The position numbers and the translations under genes were made by a program. Shown here one piece after another: positions 40,001 to 48,636 of a stretch of DNA of 64,000 nt. The notes under the pieces are model-generated. The model searched no databases. It saw nothing but the letters and a program-made list of their open reading frames with translations, and was not told the origin of the DNA. How positions within the stretch are numbered: position 1 is the first letter of the stretch; every line of letters begins with the position of its first letter. Location: NCBI RefSeq assembly GCF_009604405.1, contig NZ_WEGK01000016.1, forward strand, positions 121,620-185,619, read 5' to 3'. This DNA is from Nocardia macrotermitis (GTDB taxonomy: Bacteria > Actinomycetota > Actinomycetes > Mycobacteriales > Mycobacteriaceae).

Positions 40001-40786
40001 TCATCGGATGATATCGCGATGTAGCCCGAAACCTTTGTCGCCCATGACTTCCCGTCCGGCGCGCAGCCGCAGCGAGGGCATCTCGTAGTCGCCGCCGTTC
40101 TGCGTGCGATAGGGGATCGGATCGGTGTCCGCGAGCGCGAGCAGACGCTGTTCCCACGCCTTCGCCGCATCCGAGAAGTCTTCCGGCGAAACATGATTCA
40201 TGCCGTACAGGGTGAACGGCGGCAGCACCTCCATACCTGTGAAGTAGAGGATGCCGTGCTGGATCGGGAAGAGCAGATCCTCGATCGGGCCGTTGATCCC
40301 GCGGTCGCTGTAGTGCGATTCCTTACCGCCGATCGTCACCGAGACCAGCGCGCGCCGACCCGCGAGCGTGCCCTCGCCGTAGCGATCGCCGTACCGGTGT
40401 TCGTCGTGTTCGCCTACGCCGTAACCGAATCCGGCCGTGAACACCCGATCCACCCAGCCCTTCATGATCGCGGGCATCGAGTACCACCACAGCGGGAATT
40501 GCAGGATCACCACCTCGGCCCAGCGGAGCTTGTCCTGCTCGGCACGGATGTCGGCGGCGAGCGTCCCGGTGCGATAGGCCGCACGGGAATTGCGCTCGGT
40601 GTGCAGCGGATGCGTTGCGGCGGAACCGAAGTCGTCCGCATCGACGGTCGGCTTCCAGTTCATCGCGTACAGATCGCTGACCCGAACCTCGTGCCCGGCG
40701 GCGGTCAGCGTGGACCGCGCGATATCGGTGAGCGAACCGTTCAACGAGTCGCGTTCGGGGTGGGCGTGGACGATGAATACCTTCAT
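40001..40786 (-). CDS. NAD(P)H-dependent oxidoreductase, flavodoxin-like (NQO/MdaB type)
   Basis: This 261-aa protein begins with the flavodoxin-fold strand MKVFIVHAHPERDSLNGSL. It has the FMN/FAD-binding loop LQFPLWWYSMPAIMKGWVDRVF and a later GKESHY segment, typical of quinone reductases of the MdaB/NQO type. Such enzymes perform two-electron reduction of quinones or azo compounds. The gene is divergent from an XRE/MmyB-type regulator at 40927 with about 140 bp between them, an arrangement suggesting that the regulator controls the reductase in response to a ligand or oxidative stress. GGAGGCAG precedes the start. Confidence 0.85.
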   Translation of the reverse strand: MKVFIVHAHPERDSLNGSLTDIARSTLTAAGHEVRVSDLYAMNWKPTVDADDFGSAATHPLHTERNSRAAYRTGTLAADIRAEQDKLRWAEVVILQFPLWWYSMPAIMKGWVDRVFTAGFGYGVGEHDEHRYGDRYGEGTLAGRRALVSVTIGGKESHYSDRGINGPIEDLLFPIQHGILYFTGMEVLPPFTLYGMNHVSPEDFSDAAKAWEQRLLALADTDPIPYRTQNGGDYEMPSLRLRAGREVMGDKGFGLHRDIIR

Positions 40787-40926
40787 GACTGCCTCCTGGA
40801 AGTGGGTTGCCCTCGATGGTGGACGCCGGGACGCGCGCTGTTCAGGGGCGCTGCAACCGTCGGACCGGCGTTCCTGGTATCGGCAGGACCACCCGGACGC
40901 ACGGTTCGCGTGGCGATACTGGTGCT

Positions 40927-41781
40927 ATGGACGATCTCGCCGATTTCCTGCGAACCCGCAGATCCCGGATCGATCCGGCGTCGGTGGGCATCACACCCGA
41001 CACGCGTCGCCGGGTCACGGGACTGCGGCGCGAGGAGATCGCGCATCTGTCCGGCGTGAGCGTGGACTATTACGTTCGGCTCGAACAGGGACGTGCGCGC
41101 CAGCCCTCCGAACAGATCCTCGACGCGCTGGCCCGGGTCCTCGGTCTGAACGCGGTGGAACGGTCCCATCTGCACCGGCTCGCCCACCGGCCGCGCCCGG
41201 TGACCGATCGCGACACCCCGTCCCGGCAGCGCCCGGAACTGCTGCGGGTGGTCGAGTTGATCCCGGACAGTCCGGCGTTCATCGCCGATCAGCGGCTGAC
41301 CGTGGTGGCGGCCAACCGGCTCGCCGAACTGCTCTACGGGCGTCGGCCCATGCGCGGGATGAACATCGCCCGGCACATCTTCCTGGAGGACGACGGCCAC
41401 GACCTCTACGCCGACTGGGACGCCTGCACCCGCGACACCGTGGGCCAGTTACGTCTCGCGGTCGGGAAATATCCGGACGATCCGCAGCTCACCGCCCTGA
41501 TCGGCGAACTCGCCGTGCGCAGCGAACGTTTCCGGAAACTGTGGGCGCAGGCGGATGTGCGCTGCCGTTCGCACGGTCGCAAACCCTTCACGCATCCGCT
41601 GGTCGGCGACCTGGAACTCCACCAGGAGAACTTCATGGTTCCCGGCGACAACGGCACCGAACTCGTCATCCTCTCCGCCCGGCAGGGCAGTCAGGCCTAC
41701 GACGGGCTGCGGCTGCTGGCGAGCATCGGCGCGACCGACGATCGGGACCGATCGATTCCGGGGAGCCGTCCCTCGGTATGA
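40927..41781 (+). CDS. XRE-family regulator with MmyB-like domain
   Basis: This 284-aa protein has an N-terminal HTH (about 1-75: LADFLRTRRSRIDPASVG, TGLRREEIAHLSGVSVDYYVRLEQGR, ILDALARVL) followed by the MmyB-like ligand domain (about 100-270: SPAFIADQRLTVVAANRLAELL and DDPQLTALIGELAVRSERFRKLW). It matches the common actinobacterial regulator type that represses a divergent oxidoreductase gene. ATG 40927 is chosen because the HTH begins there; no strong ribosome binding site is present and the transcript may be leaderless. Confidence 0.85.
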   Translation: MDDLADFLRTRRSRIDPASVGITPDTRRRVTGLRREEIAHLSGVSVDYYVRLEQGRARQPSEQILDALARVLGLNAVERSHLHRLAHRPRPVTDRDTPSRQRPELLRVVELIPDSPAFIADQRLTVVAANRLAELLYGRRPMRGMNIARHIFLEDDGHDLYADWDACTRDTVGQLRLAVGKYPDDPQLTALIGELAVRSERFRKLWAQADVRCRSHGRKPFTHPLVGDLELHQENFMVPGDNGTELVILSARQGSQAYDGLRLLASIGATDDRDRSIPGSRPSV

Positions 41782-41865
41782 GACCGGTGCGGCCGGGAGT
41801 GCTTGCGGGAGAGTAACTTCGGGCCCTCGTGGGCGGGATTCGGGGATGACAGTAGGGTGGGATTC

Positions 41866-41973
41866 ATGAAACTTCTTCTGACTCTGGGTGTCGTCGTCGG
41901 TGTCCTGTTCGCCATCAACAAGTTCCGTCAGCGCGGTGACGCCGATCTGTGGCACGAGGTGACCACTCGCTGA
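41866..41973 (+). CDS. DLW-39 family small protein
   Basis: A 35-residue protein starting at ATG 41866: MKLLLTLGVVVGVLFAINKF, then RQRGDADLWHEVTTR. It has one N-terminal membrane helix and the conserved ADLWHEVT C-terminal motif that names the DLW-39 family of actinobacteria, usually found near gyrA and the division genes. Function is unknown. The host-side context (cyclophilin, CrgA, kinase cluster downstream) agrees with that conserved location. Confidence 0.85.
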   Translation: MKLLLTLGVVVGVLFAINKFRQRGDADLWHEVTTR

Positions 41974-42123
41974 ACCCGTTCGCGGGCGGTCGGGGGTGTG
42001 CCGACCGCCCGTTGTGACGATTCGTCCATCCGGCCAGCGCGGGTGTGACGGTCCGCGCCCGGTGTTGTGACACAGCACTATCGGCTGGGGGTCGACGGTG
42101 TATCGGCCGTATGGTCGTTGACC

Positions 42124-43176
42124 ATGGACCGCGCGGAGTTGTCGATATTGGTGCAGTCGGTCGTGGAGCCGTATCTGCTGGACGGCCCGCGGCAGTACGA
42201 CCGGGCCGAGGTGGTGCGGAAATCCGGGGTGCCGCAGGAATTGAGCGGGCGGCTGTGGCTCGCCCTCGGATTCGCCGCCGATCCGGACGGCACCGCGATC
42301 GAGTACACCGACGCGGATGTCGCTGCGGCACGGGACTTTCGGAGTCTGGACGCGCTCAGTGCCACCGATGCGCGGCGGCAGTCCGCGGCCGTGCGGACCA
42401 TGGGCCAGTCGATGGCGCGGCTGGCCGAATGGCAGGTCGATCTGGTGGTCGAGGAGATCATCAACCGGATCGCCTCGATCACCGCGCAGGATCCCGAGCT
42501 GGATCCGCAGCGGGTCGCGATGGAGGCGACCGACGAGGTCGTCACCACCCTGCAACGTTTACAGGCTTATGCGTGGCGACGTCATCTGGCCGCCGCGCTG
42601 GCCCGCTCGCTGGGCAGTGACGGCGCGGGCGAGAGTGTGCGCGACCTCGCGGTGGGTTTCGCGGATATGGTCGGCTACACCCGGTTGACGCGGCATCTGG
42701 ATCGCGACGAACTCTCCGATCTGCTGGAGACCTTCGAAACCGTCACCACCGGGGCGATCACCGCCAACGGCGGGTGGGTGATCAAGAACGTCGGCGACGA
42801 GGTGATGTTCGCCGCCGAGACGGCCGGGGTGGGTGCGCGCATCGCGCTGGACATCCAGACCGCCGCCGCCGATCGCACCGAACGCGGTGAGTCCGATGCC
42901 ACCACCATGCCCGAACTCCGCGTCGGCCTGGCTTACGGGCAGGTGTTGCAGCGGTTCGGTGATCTGTACGGCTCGACGGTGAACATCGCCGCGCGGCTGA
43001 CGGGTGTGGCGCGGCCGGGGACCGTGCTGATCGACGACGGCGCGGCCACCCAGCTGTCCGGGCAGTCGGAATTCGCGATGCGGCATCTGCGCAGTGTGCG
43101 GGTGCGGGGGATCAGCCGATTGCGGTCACATGTGTTGCGTCGCAACGGACGTGGGCGATACGCGGCCGATTCGTAG
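42124..43176 (+). CDS. Adenylate/guanylate cyclase domain protein (class III)
   Basis: This protein of about 350 aa has an N-terminal helical domain of about 175 residues (LSILVQSVVEPYLLDGP and LVVEEIINRIASITAQ) and a class III cyclase homology domain. That domain has VGFADMVGYTRLT with the metal-binding Asp, NGGWVIKNVGDEVMFAAE, LRVGLAYGQVLQRFGDLYGSTVNIAARLTGVA and closing strands. It would make cAMP or a related cyclic nucleotide. A start at ATG 42124 fits a leaderless transcript with TATGGT about 10 bases upstream; GTG 42067 in the same frame is possible. It is cytoplasmic. Confidence 0.8.
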   Translation: MDRAELSILVQSVVEPYLLDGPRQYDRAEVVRKSGVPQELSGRLWLALGFAADPDGTAIEYTDADVAAARDFRSLDALSATDARRQSAAVRTMGQSMARLAEWQVDLVVEEIINRIASITAQDPELDPQRVAMEATDEVVTTLQRLQAYAWRRHLAAALARSLGSDGAGESVRDLAVGFADMVGYTRLTRHLDRDELSDLLETFETVTTGAITANGGWVIKNVGDEVMFAAETAGVGARIALDIQTAAADRTERGESDATTMPELRVGLAYGQVLQRFGDLYGSTVNIAARLTGVARPGTVLIDDGAATQLSGQSEFAMRHLRSVRVRGISRLRSHVLRRNGRGRYAADS

Positions 43177-43889
43177 GGGGCTTCGCCCAGTGCGGCGGTG
43201 CGACGTTGGATGCTGCACCGCCGCCGTTCGGGGCTACCCGGAAATTAGGAGCGGGCCTCGGCGAAGGGGGGGAGTTTGCCGAGGCCCGCGTAGGGTCGGC
43301 CCGGGGGGGAGGGGCCGACGTGAATGATCCTACGCGACGATCGGCGATTGTGTGAGTATGAGGGCTGCCACTTTTCGAAAGTTTTTCCAGCGGGCGTGTC
43401 GATCGGGCTGCTGAGTTGTCGCCGATGATCTCTTCCTGTGCTGCCGGTTTTCTGAAATCTCTTGTTGCGCAGGAATTTACGAGGCAATCGACGTGTCGAC
43501 ACCGGTTCGCTGGATGGTCGCTGTCGACCGGTCGGTATGCGAATTCGCGACACGGTCACAATTGAGAAGTACACATTCCGGGCGTGTCCGGGGGCGGGCG
43601 GGCCGGTCGAGTGAGTACCCGCCGCGGCGGAGTCGGGTAGCGCGGTACTCGCGCATCCGGTGCGCCCGGGGGAGACGATGAACTCGGTCGCATCCCGCCG
43701 GCACCCCCGAGCACCCGCCGGACCCCCGGGATGCGGCCCCTGAACTTTCCCGCCCGCAGCGGCCCTCCGTCGAAACGTTCGCACTGGTAGCGGCGATATT
43801 CGATGGAACTTGTCGGTGGTCTGGGCAATACTGGCCGCGAGATCCGCCGAGATCCGATCCGCGGCCGGTGGGAACATCAGGAGAGGGTC
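43177..43889. other. 713-bp intergenic region
   Basis: I see no supported gene. The first part holds two consecutive hairpins with G-rich loops (43251-43319), likely ending the cyclase transcript. The remainder (43320-43860) is less GC-rich at first and contains only shadow frames. The promoter of the ABC transporter operon must lie near its end, before AGGAGAGG at about 43879. Confidence 0.5.
43251..43319 (+). terminator. Tandem hairpins with G-rich loops
   Basis: A perfect 12-bp stem (43251-43262 with 43278-43289) encloses a loop containing seven consecutive G. Six bases later an 8-bp stem (43295-43302 with 43312-43319) encloses another G7 loop. They follow the cyclase stop by about 75 bp. 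Termination is the simplest reading; a G-rich RNA element is possible. Confidence 0.55.
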
Positions 43890-44864
43890 ATGGTCGATGC
43901 CATCATCGCCGAGGGCCTGGTCAAGAAATACGGCCGCCTCGTCGCGCTCGACGGTTTGGATCTGCGGGTGCCCGAGGGCACGGTCACCGCGCTGCTGGGG
44001 CCCAACGGGGCCGGTAAGACCACCACGGTCCGGGTTTTCACCACGCTCCTGACGCCGGATTCCGGCCGCGCCACCGTCGCCGGAATCGACGTGCTGCGCG
44101 AGCCGCGCCGGTTGCGGGCCCGGATCGGAGCCTCGGGGCAGTACGCGGCGGTGGACGAGTACCTCACCGGTTTCGAGAATCTCGAGATGGTCGGGCGGCT
44201 CTACCATCTGGGCGTGGCCCGCAGTAAACAGCGGGCCCGCGAGCTGCTCGAGCGGTTCGACCTCGCCGATGCCGCCGATCGCCCGGTCAAGGGCTACTCC
44301 GGCGGTATGCGGCGGCGGTTGGACCTGGCCGGGGCGCTGGTCGCCAATCCGCCGGTGCTGTTCCTGGACGAGCCGACCACGGGCCTGGATCCGCGGGCCC
44401 GGCTGGATCTGTGGGACGTCATCGAGGAGTTGGTCGCCGCGGGCACCACCCTGCTGCTGACCACGCAGTACATGGAGGAGGCCGATCGGCTGGCCGACGC
44501 CATCGCCGTCATCGACCACGGCACGGTGATCGCCCGCGGCACCGCCGACGAGCTCAAGACCATGGTCGGCGGCGACCGCATCGAGCTGACCGTCGACCAC
44601 GTCGGCAGCCTGGAGATCGCGCGCGACGCACTGGCCGAGCTGGCGGTCGGGGAGATTCACCTCGAACCGGGGCTGCGGCGGGTCACCGTGCCGGTCAGCG
44701 ACGGTTCCCAGGCCCTGGTCGACGCGATCGGGCGGCTCGGCGCCCGCGAGGTGAAGATCCACGACGTCGGGCTGCGACGGCCCTCGCTGGACGACGTCTT
44801 CCTGACCCTCACCGGGCACGAGGCGCGGGAGAGGACCACCACGGGCGAGCAGGAGGATGCGTAA
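43890..44864 (+). CDS. ABC transporter ATP-binding protein (DrrA-like)
   Basis: This 324-aa protein has Walker A LLGPNGAGKTTTVRVF (near residue 38), a Q-loop region GQYAAVDEYLTGFENLEM, signature YSGGMRRRLDLAGAL, Walker B PVLFLDEPTTGLDPR and switch His in TTQYMEEAD. A C-terminal DrrA-type extension follows (about 225-324). Such proteins energise drug or lipid export. AGGAGAGG precedes ATG 43890, excluding the longer frame. The stop TAA overlaps the ATG of the permease gene (TAATG), so the two form an operon. Confidence 0.9.
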   Translation: MVDAIIAEGLVKKYGRLVALDGLDLRVPEGTVTALLGPNGAGKTTTVRVFTTLLTPDSGRATVAGIDVLREPRRLRARIGASGQYAAVDEYLTGFENLEMVGRLYHLGVARSKQRARELLERFDLADAADRPVKGYSGGMRRRLDLAGALVANPPVLFLDEPTTGLDPRARLDLWDVIEELVAAGTTLLLTTQYMEEADRLADAIAVIDHGTVIARGTADELKTMVGGDRIELTVDHVGSLEIARDALAELAVGEIHLEPGLRRVTVPVSDGSQALVDAIGRLGAREVKIHDVGLRRPSLDDVFLTLTGHEARERTTTGEQEDA

Positions 44865-45706
44865 TGGCTTCCGCGACAGTCGTTTCCGATGAGCCCTCGC
44901 TGGTCGAGCGGACACGGATGCTGGTCAGCGACAGCATGACCGTCACCAAGCGCAACGTCATCAAGATCCGCCGGGTGCCCGATGTGCTGATCTTCTCGAC
45001 GCTCTCGCCGATCATGTTCGTGTTGCTGTTCGCGTACATCTTCGGTTCGGCGATCACCGTCACCGGCACGTCCTACCGGGAGTTCCTGATCGCGGGCATC
45101 TTCGCGCAGACCGCCGTGTTCGGCGCGACGTTCACCGGGTCCAGCCTCGCGGAGGATATGCAGAAGGGCATCATCGACCGGTTCCGTTCCCTGCCCATGG
45201 CGCCGGCGGCCGTGCTGATCGGTCGCACCGTCGCCGATGTGGTGATCAACGTGGTCAGCCTGGTGGTGATGTCGATCACCGGACTGTTGATCGGCTGGCG
45301 GATTCGCGGGTCGTTCCTGGACGGCGTGCTCGGCTATGTGCTGCTGTTGCTGTTCGCCTACGCGGTCTCCTGGATGATGGCCGTGGTCGGTTTGCTGGTG
45401 CGGGCCCCCGAGGTGTTCAACAACGCGAGTTTCATGGTGATCTTCCCGTTGACGTTCATCGCCAACACCTTCGTCCCCAGTGCGCAATTGCCAACGCCGC
45501 TAAGGATTTTCGCGGACTGGAATCCGGTGTCGGCGGTGACGCAGGCGATCCGCGAGCTGTTCGGCAACACCAGTGCGCTCACCCCGCCGCCGGATGTGTG
45601 GTCCATGCGGCATCCGGTGCTCACCACATTGATCTGGGTGGTGGTGTTGCTGGTGGTCTTCGTGCCGCTGTCGCTGCGGCAGTTCGAACGCACCGTCAGC
45701 AGGTGA
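44864..45706 (+). CDS. ABC-2 type permease (DrrB-like)
   Basis: A 280-aa integral membrane protein with about six helices, e.g. IMFVLLFAYIFGSAI, GIFAQTAVFGATFTG, VVINVVSLVVMSITGLLIG, VLLLLFAYAVSWMMAVVGLLV and TLIWVVVLLVVFVPLSL. The loop MQKGIIDRFRSLPMAPAAVL is the conserved ABC-2 element that contacts the ATPase. It is translationally coupled to the ATP-binding gene. The pair resembles daunorubicin-type exporters; the natural substrate is not inferable. Confidence 0.9.
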   Translation: MASATVVSDEPSLVERTRMLVSDSMTVTKRNVIKIRRVPDVLIFSTLSPIMFVLLFAYIFGSAITVTGTSYREFLIAGIFAQTAVFGATFTGSSLAEDMQKGIIDRFRSLPMAPAAVLIGRTVADVVINVVSLVVMSITGLLIGWRIRGSFLDGVLGYVLLLLFAYAVSWMMAVVGLLVRAPEVFNNASFMVIFPLTFIANTFVPSAQLPTPLRIFADWNPVSAVTQAIRELFGNTSALTPPPDVWSMRHPVLTTLIWVVVLLVVFVPLSLRQFERTVSR

Positions 45707-45759
45707 GGTCGCGAGCAGTGCCTACTGCACGAAATGCGCGGCTGTGACACAGTGGTCGT

Positions 45760-45951
45760 ATGCAGTTGGGCAGTTCCCGTAAGGGCCGGTTGCGCAACCG
45801 GTTGATCGTCGTAGTTCTCGCCGCCGTCGCGGGCGGTACCGCTTGGCGGGTCGTCACCCGCAAGCCGCAGCTTCCGGCGCCGGCGCCCGAACCGCCTCGT
45901 CTCGGTTACAGCACCAACGGCTCGACTCGACAGCACGCCACCGCGCACTGA
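45760..45951 (+). CDS. Small single-pass membrane protein
   Basis: This 63-aa protein has a basic start (SSRKGRLRNR), one hydrophobic helix (LIVVVLAAVAGGTAWRVV, about 15-33) and a Pro-rich tail. ATG 45760 lacks a clear ribosome binding site. It occupies the place before ppiA where mycobacteria carry small membrane or division genes, but no similarity to CwsA is apparent. Coding status is moderately supported by composition and position. Confidence 0.5.
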   Translation: MQLGSSRKGRLRNRLIVVVLAAVAGGTAWRVVTRKPQLPAPAPEPPRLGYSTNGSTRQHATAH

Positions 45952-46088
45952 GCGAGTTTGCCGGGTTCGGCGCGGTTATCCGATTCACCCTGTGAGACAA
46001 CCGAAATACCGGTGCCGAGGGGTGTTTGCTCAGGAAAACCCGCGGCACCGGTCGGTGCTCGGCGGAACACGGCCTCGCATGTGTCAAC

Positions 46089-46625
46089 ATGTTCGGCGTG
46101 ACTTCACCGAATCAGACCTCCGTGGCAACGCTGCATACGAACCACGGTGATATCAAGATCGCGCTCTTCGGTAACCACGCGCCGAAAACGGTGCGTAACT
46201 TCATCGCCCTGGCCGACGGCAGTGCGCCGTACTCGACGCAGAACGCCGCCGGTGCGACCACCGGCCCGTTCTACGACGGCAGCACGTTCCACCGCGTCAT
46301 CGACAGGTTCATGATCCAGGGCGGCGATCCGACCGGGACCGGTCGCGGTGGTCCGGGGTACGAGTTCGGTGACGAATTCCATCCGGAGCTGCGGTTCGAC
46401 CGCGGTTACCTGCTGGCGATGGCGAATGCCGGACCGGGCACCAACGGTTCGCAGTTCTTCATCACCGTCGGCCCGCAGCCGCACCTGAACCGCAAGCACA
46501 CCATCTTCGGTGAGGTGCTCGAACCCGATTCGCGCAAGGTCGTCGACGCGATCGCCACCACCGCCGTGGATCGCAACGATCGGCCGAAGGAACCGGTGAC
46601 GATTTCCGGTGTCACGCTCGGCTGA
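46089..46625 (+). CDS. ppiA: Peptidyl-prolyl cis-trans isomerase, cyclophilin type (PpiA)
   Basis: A protein of about 178 aa with the cyclophilin core: GDIKIALFGNHAPKTVRNFI, FYDGSTFHRVIDRFMIQGGDPTGTGRGGPGY, and LLAMANAGPGTNGSQFFITVGPQPHLNRKHTIFGEV. It carries the catalytic Arg (FHRV) and the FFIT and HLNRKHTIFG elements. There is no signal peptide, so it acts on cytoplasmic proteins. The exact start is uncertain between ATG 46089 and GTG 46098, as neither has a clear ribosome binding site. Position upstream of rhomboid, PH-domain protein and crgA matches the mycobacterial order. Confidence 0.9.
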   Translation: MFGVTSPNQTSVATLHTNHGDIKIALFGNHAPKTVRNFIALADGSAPYSTQNAAGATTGPFYDGSTFHRVIDRFMIQGGDPTGTGRGGPGYEFGDEFHPELRFDRGYLLAMANAGPGTNGSQFFITVGPQPHLNRKHTIFGEVLEPDSRKVVDAIATTAVDRNDRPKEPVTISGVTLG

Positions 46626-46715
46626 ATTCCTCGCCCGGGATGAGCGGTCCGTTTTGCGAGGGTAGCGTGCAATTACCACCCTCGTGCCGCTCGTAGTCGA
46701 TGAACACGGAGTTTC

Positions 46716-47585
46716 GTGAATCCTCAACCGCCCGCACCGACCTGTTTCCGTCATCAGGACCGCACCACCGGTCTGGCATGCACTCGGTGCGGGCGTCCCG
46801 CCTGTCCGGAGTGCCTGCGCCAGGCCGCGGTCGGCCAGCAGTGTGTGGAATGCGTCTCCCAGGGACAACGTGAGGTGCGGCAGGCGCGCACGGCCGTCGG
46901 CGGCCCGGTGGCCACCCGGCCGGTGCCGTATGTGACCTACGTGCTGATCGCGTTGAACGTCGCGGTCTTCGCGTTCACCGCCTTCCAGGCGCACAGCGTG
47001 GCCGCCAATCAGTACTCGACGCTGTTCGAGGACTGGGTGCTGTGGCCGGTGGGGGTCGCGCGCGGTCAGTGGATTCGCGTGGTCGGAGGTGCGTTCCTGC
47101 ACTACGGCCCGCTGCATCTGGCGGTCAACATGTTCGCGTTGTACATGCTCGGGCGCGACGCGGAGACGGTGCTGGGGCGCTGGCGGTATCTGACGATCTA
47201 CCTGATCTCGCTGTTCGGGGGCGCGGCCGCGGTGATGTGGCTGGCCCCGCACGACGCGACCGCGGGCGCCTCGGGGGCGATCTTCGGGTTGTTCGGTGCG
47301 CTGACCGTGGTGCTGTTGCGTTTGCGGCGCAGTCCCACCCAGATGCTGGTCGTCATCGGGATCAACCTGATCATCAGTATTTCGGTGCCGGGGATTTCGT
47401 TGTGGGGTCATCTCGGCGGTCTGGCCGCGGGCACGCTGGCCACCGTCGGGTTGCTGTACGGGCCGCAGTGGGTGCGGGTTCGCACGCAGGAGAGCGGATT
47501 GCGGGTCGGGTGGGCCGCGATGGGGCTGGTCGCGGTGCTGAGCCTGGTGTTGATCGGGGCGGCCGCGGCGTCGATCGGGTCCTGA
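46716..47585 (+). CDS. Rhomboid family intramembrane serine protease with N-terminal zinc-finger-like region
   Basis: This 289-aa protein has an N-terminal Cys/His cluster (CFRHQDRTTGLACTRCGRPACPEC and CVEC, residues 10-47), which looks like a small B-box-type zinc site. A six-to-seven-helix rhomboid core follows. Catalytic Ser lies in GASGAIFGLFGA (about residue 189) and His in LWGHLGGLAAG (about 232). HYGPLHLAVNMFALYMLG matches the conserved helix-2 region. GTG 46716 is the start. It is a membrane protease; substrates unknown. Confidence 0.9.
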   Translation: MNPQPPAPTCFRHQDRTTGLACTRCGRPACPECLRQAAVGQQCVECVSQGQREVRQARTAVGGPVATRPVPYVTYVLIALNVAVFAFTAFQAHSVAANQYSTLFEDWVLWPVGVARGQWIRVVGGAFLHYGPLHLAVNMFALYMLGRDAETVLGRWRYLTIYLISLFGGAAAVMWLAPHDATAGASGAIFGLFGALTVVLLRLRRSPTQMLVVIGINLIISISVPGISLWGHLGGLAAGTLATVGLLYGPQWVRVRTQESGLRVGWAAMGLVAVLSLVLIGAAAASIGS

Positions 47586-47634
47586 GCCGATCCCGAACCG
47601 AACCGTTCCGGCCGCGCGGTCCGGTCGAGCCGTG

Positions 47635-48105
47635 CTAACCGAGCGGCTCGGGTACGGCCAGTCCGTGCTCGACCAGCGCGTCCAGCACGTCCTGGGGATG
47701 CGTGCCCAGATCCCAGCGCCCGAAGATGAGCAGCCGATCCTCACCGTCGTGCTCGACGTCGATCTCCAGATTCGGCGATTTGCGCCCGAGCCGCCGGAAA
47801 CTCACCACCCGGGCCCGCAGGATCCGGTCCCGCGGATATTCCACCGCGCCCAGCAACCCGCGCACGACCAGCACAGGGCGTTGACCGGGCACGATGCTGA
47901 GGCGCGGACGTTGCCGCAGACCCACCGCGGACAGTCCGAGCAGCAGTAGCGCCGCGAGGCCGACCAGCAGGCGGCTCGGCGCGTCGCCGGTGAAGATCGC
48001 GGCCACGGCCAGCACGATCCCGCCCACTGCGGCGGTCACCAGGGCGGCGGGTGGTGTGGACCATCGCAGCCGGGACACCGGTTCGGATGCCGTCACGATC
48101 CCCAC
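47635..48105 (-). CDS. PH-domain membrane protein
   Basis: This 156-aa protein has two adjacent N-terminal membrane helices (about 20-40, ALVTAAVGGIVLAVAAIF, and 45-62, LLVGLAALLLLGLSAVGL) and a bacterial PH-like domain (about 65-150: RPRLSIVPGQRPVLVVRG, RILRARVVSFRRLGRKSPNLEI, LLIFGRWDLGTHP). The gene occupies the position of Rv0010c in M. tuberculosis, between ppiA and crgA. Function unknown. It is convergent with the rhomboid gene. Confidence 0.8.
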   Translation of the reverse strand: MGIVTASEPVSRLRWSTPPAALVTAAVGGIVLAVAAIFTGDAPSRLLVGLAALLLLGLSAVGLRQRPRLSIVPGQRPVLVVRGLLGAVEYPRDRILRARVVSFRRLGRKSPNLEIDVEHDGEDRLLIFGRWDLGTHPQDVLDALVEHGLAVPEPLG

Positions 48106-48117
48106 TCGCTCCTCGGG

Positions 48118-48138
48118 TTGTCCACAGGCTCATCCACA
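48118..48138. promoter_or_regulatory. Pair of DnaA-box-like sequences
   Basis: TTGTCCACA (48118-48126) matches the actinobacterial DnaA-box consensus exactly. A second, weaker TCATCCACA lies at 48130-48138 in the same orientation, 12 bp away. They are in the short gap between the PH-domain gene and crgA, in a region that in relatives lies close to oriC. Confidence 0.5.
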
Positions 48139-48181
48139 GGTGTGCATGAATAACACAGATGTAAGAACACGCGGTGCGGGA

Positions 48182-48445
48182 TCAGCGCCACCGCATGGTC
48201 ATGACCAGGCCGACGACCATGAGTCCGAAGCCGATCAGGAAGTTCCAGGCGTCGAGTTTGCCCATCCAGGCCAGCTTGTCGCTGGCCAGGTAGTACACGA
48301 TCAGCCAGGCCAGACCGGCCAGCATGAAGCCGAGCATGAGGCTGACGTACCAGGCCGAGGAGGGGCCGCCCTTGATCTTGACCGGGGTGCGACTGGCAGG
48401 GTTGATCGTATGATCGGTCTTCTTGCGGACCTTCGACTTGGGCAT
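48182..48445 (-). CDS. crgA: Cell division protein CrgA
   Basis: An 87-aa protein with the CrgA signature: basic start MPKSKVRKKT, then VKIKGGPSSAWYVSLMLGFM, two membrane helices (about 30-52 and 65-85) and the closing GLVMTMRWR. CrgA is a septal membrane protein that interacts with FtsZ, FtsQ and penicillin-binding proteins in actinobacteria. ATG 48445 matches the family start; the longer frame from 48493 is not supported. It is upstream of trpG and the kinase cluster as in mycobacteria. Confidence 0.95.
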   Translation of the reverse strand: MPKSKVRKKTDHTINPASRTPVKIKGGPSSAWYVSLMLGFMLAGLAWLIVYYLASDKLAWMGKLDAWNFLIGFGLMVVGLVMTMRWR

Positions 48446-48636
48446 GACGTCCTCGTATTCGGGTGCGGGTCGTACCGGCGGGGGCATACGCATGCGACGC
48501 CCGGCGTCGCCGGTCTGCCCTCAGGCTATCCCAGCCGGGTCGCCGTGCGTGGGTCGCGGTGCTGGTGAGCAGCTCACGGGGGTGCCGACGGTGGTATTCG
48601 CGCGACGTCGGATCGGCCACCCCGTAGGCTGGCGCC

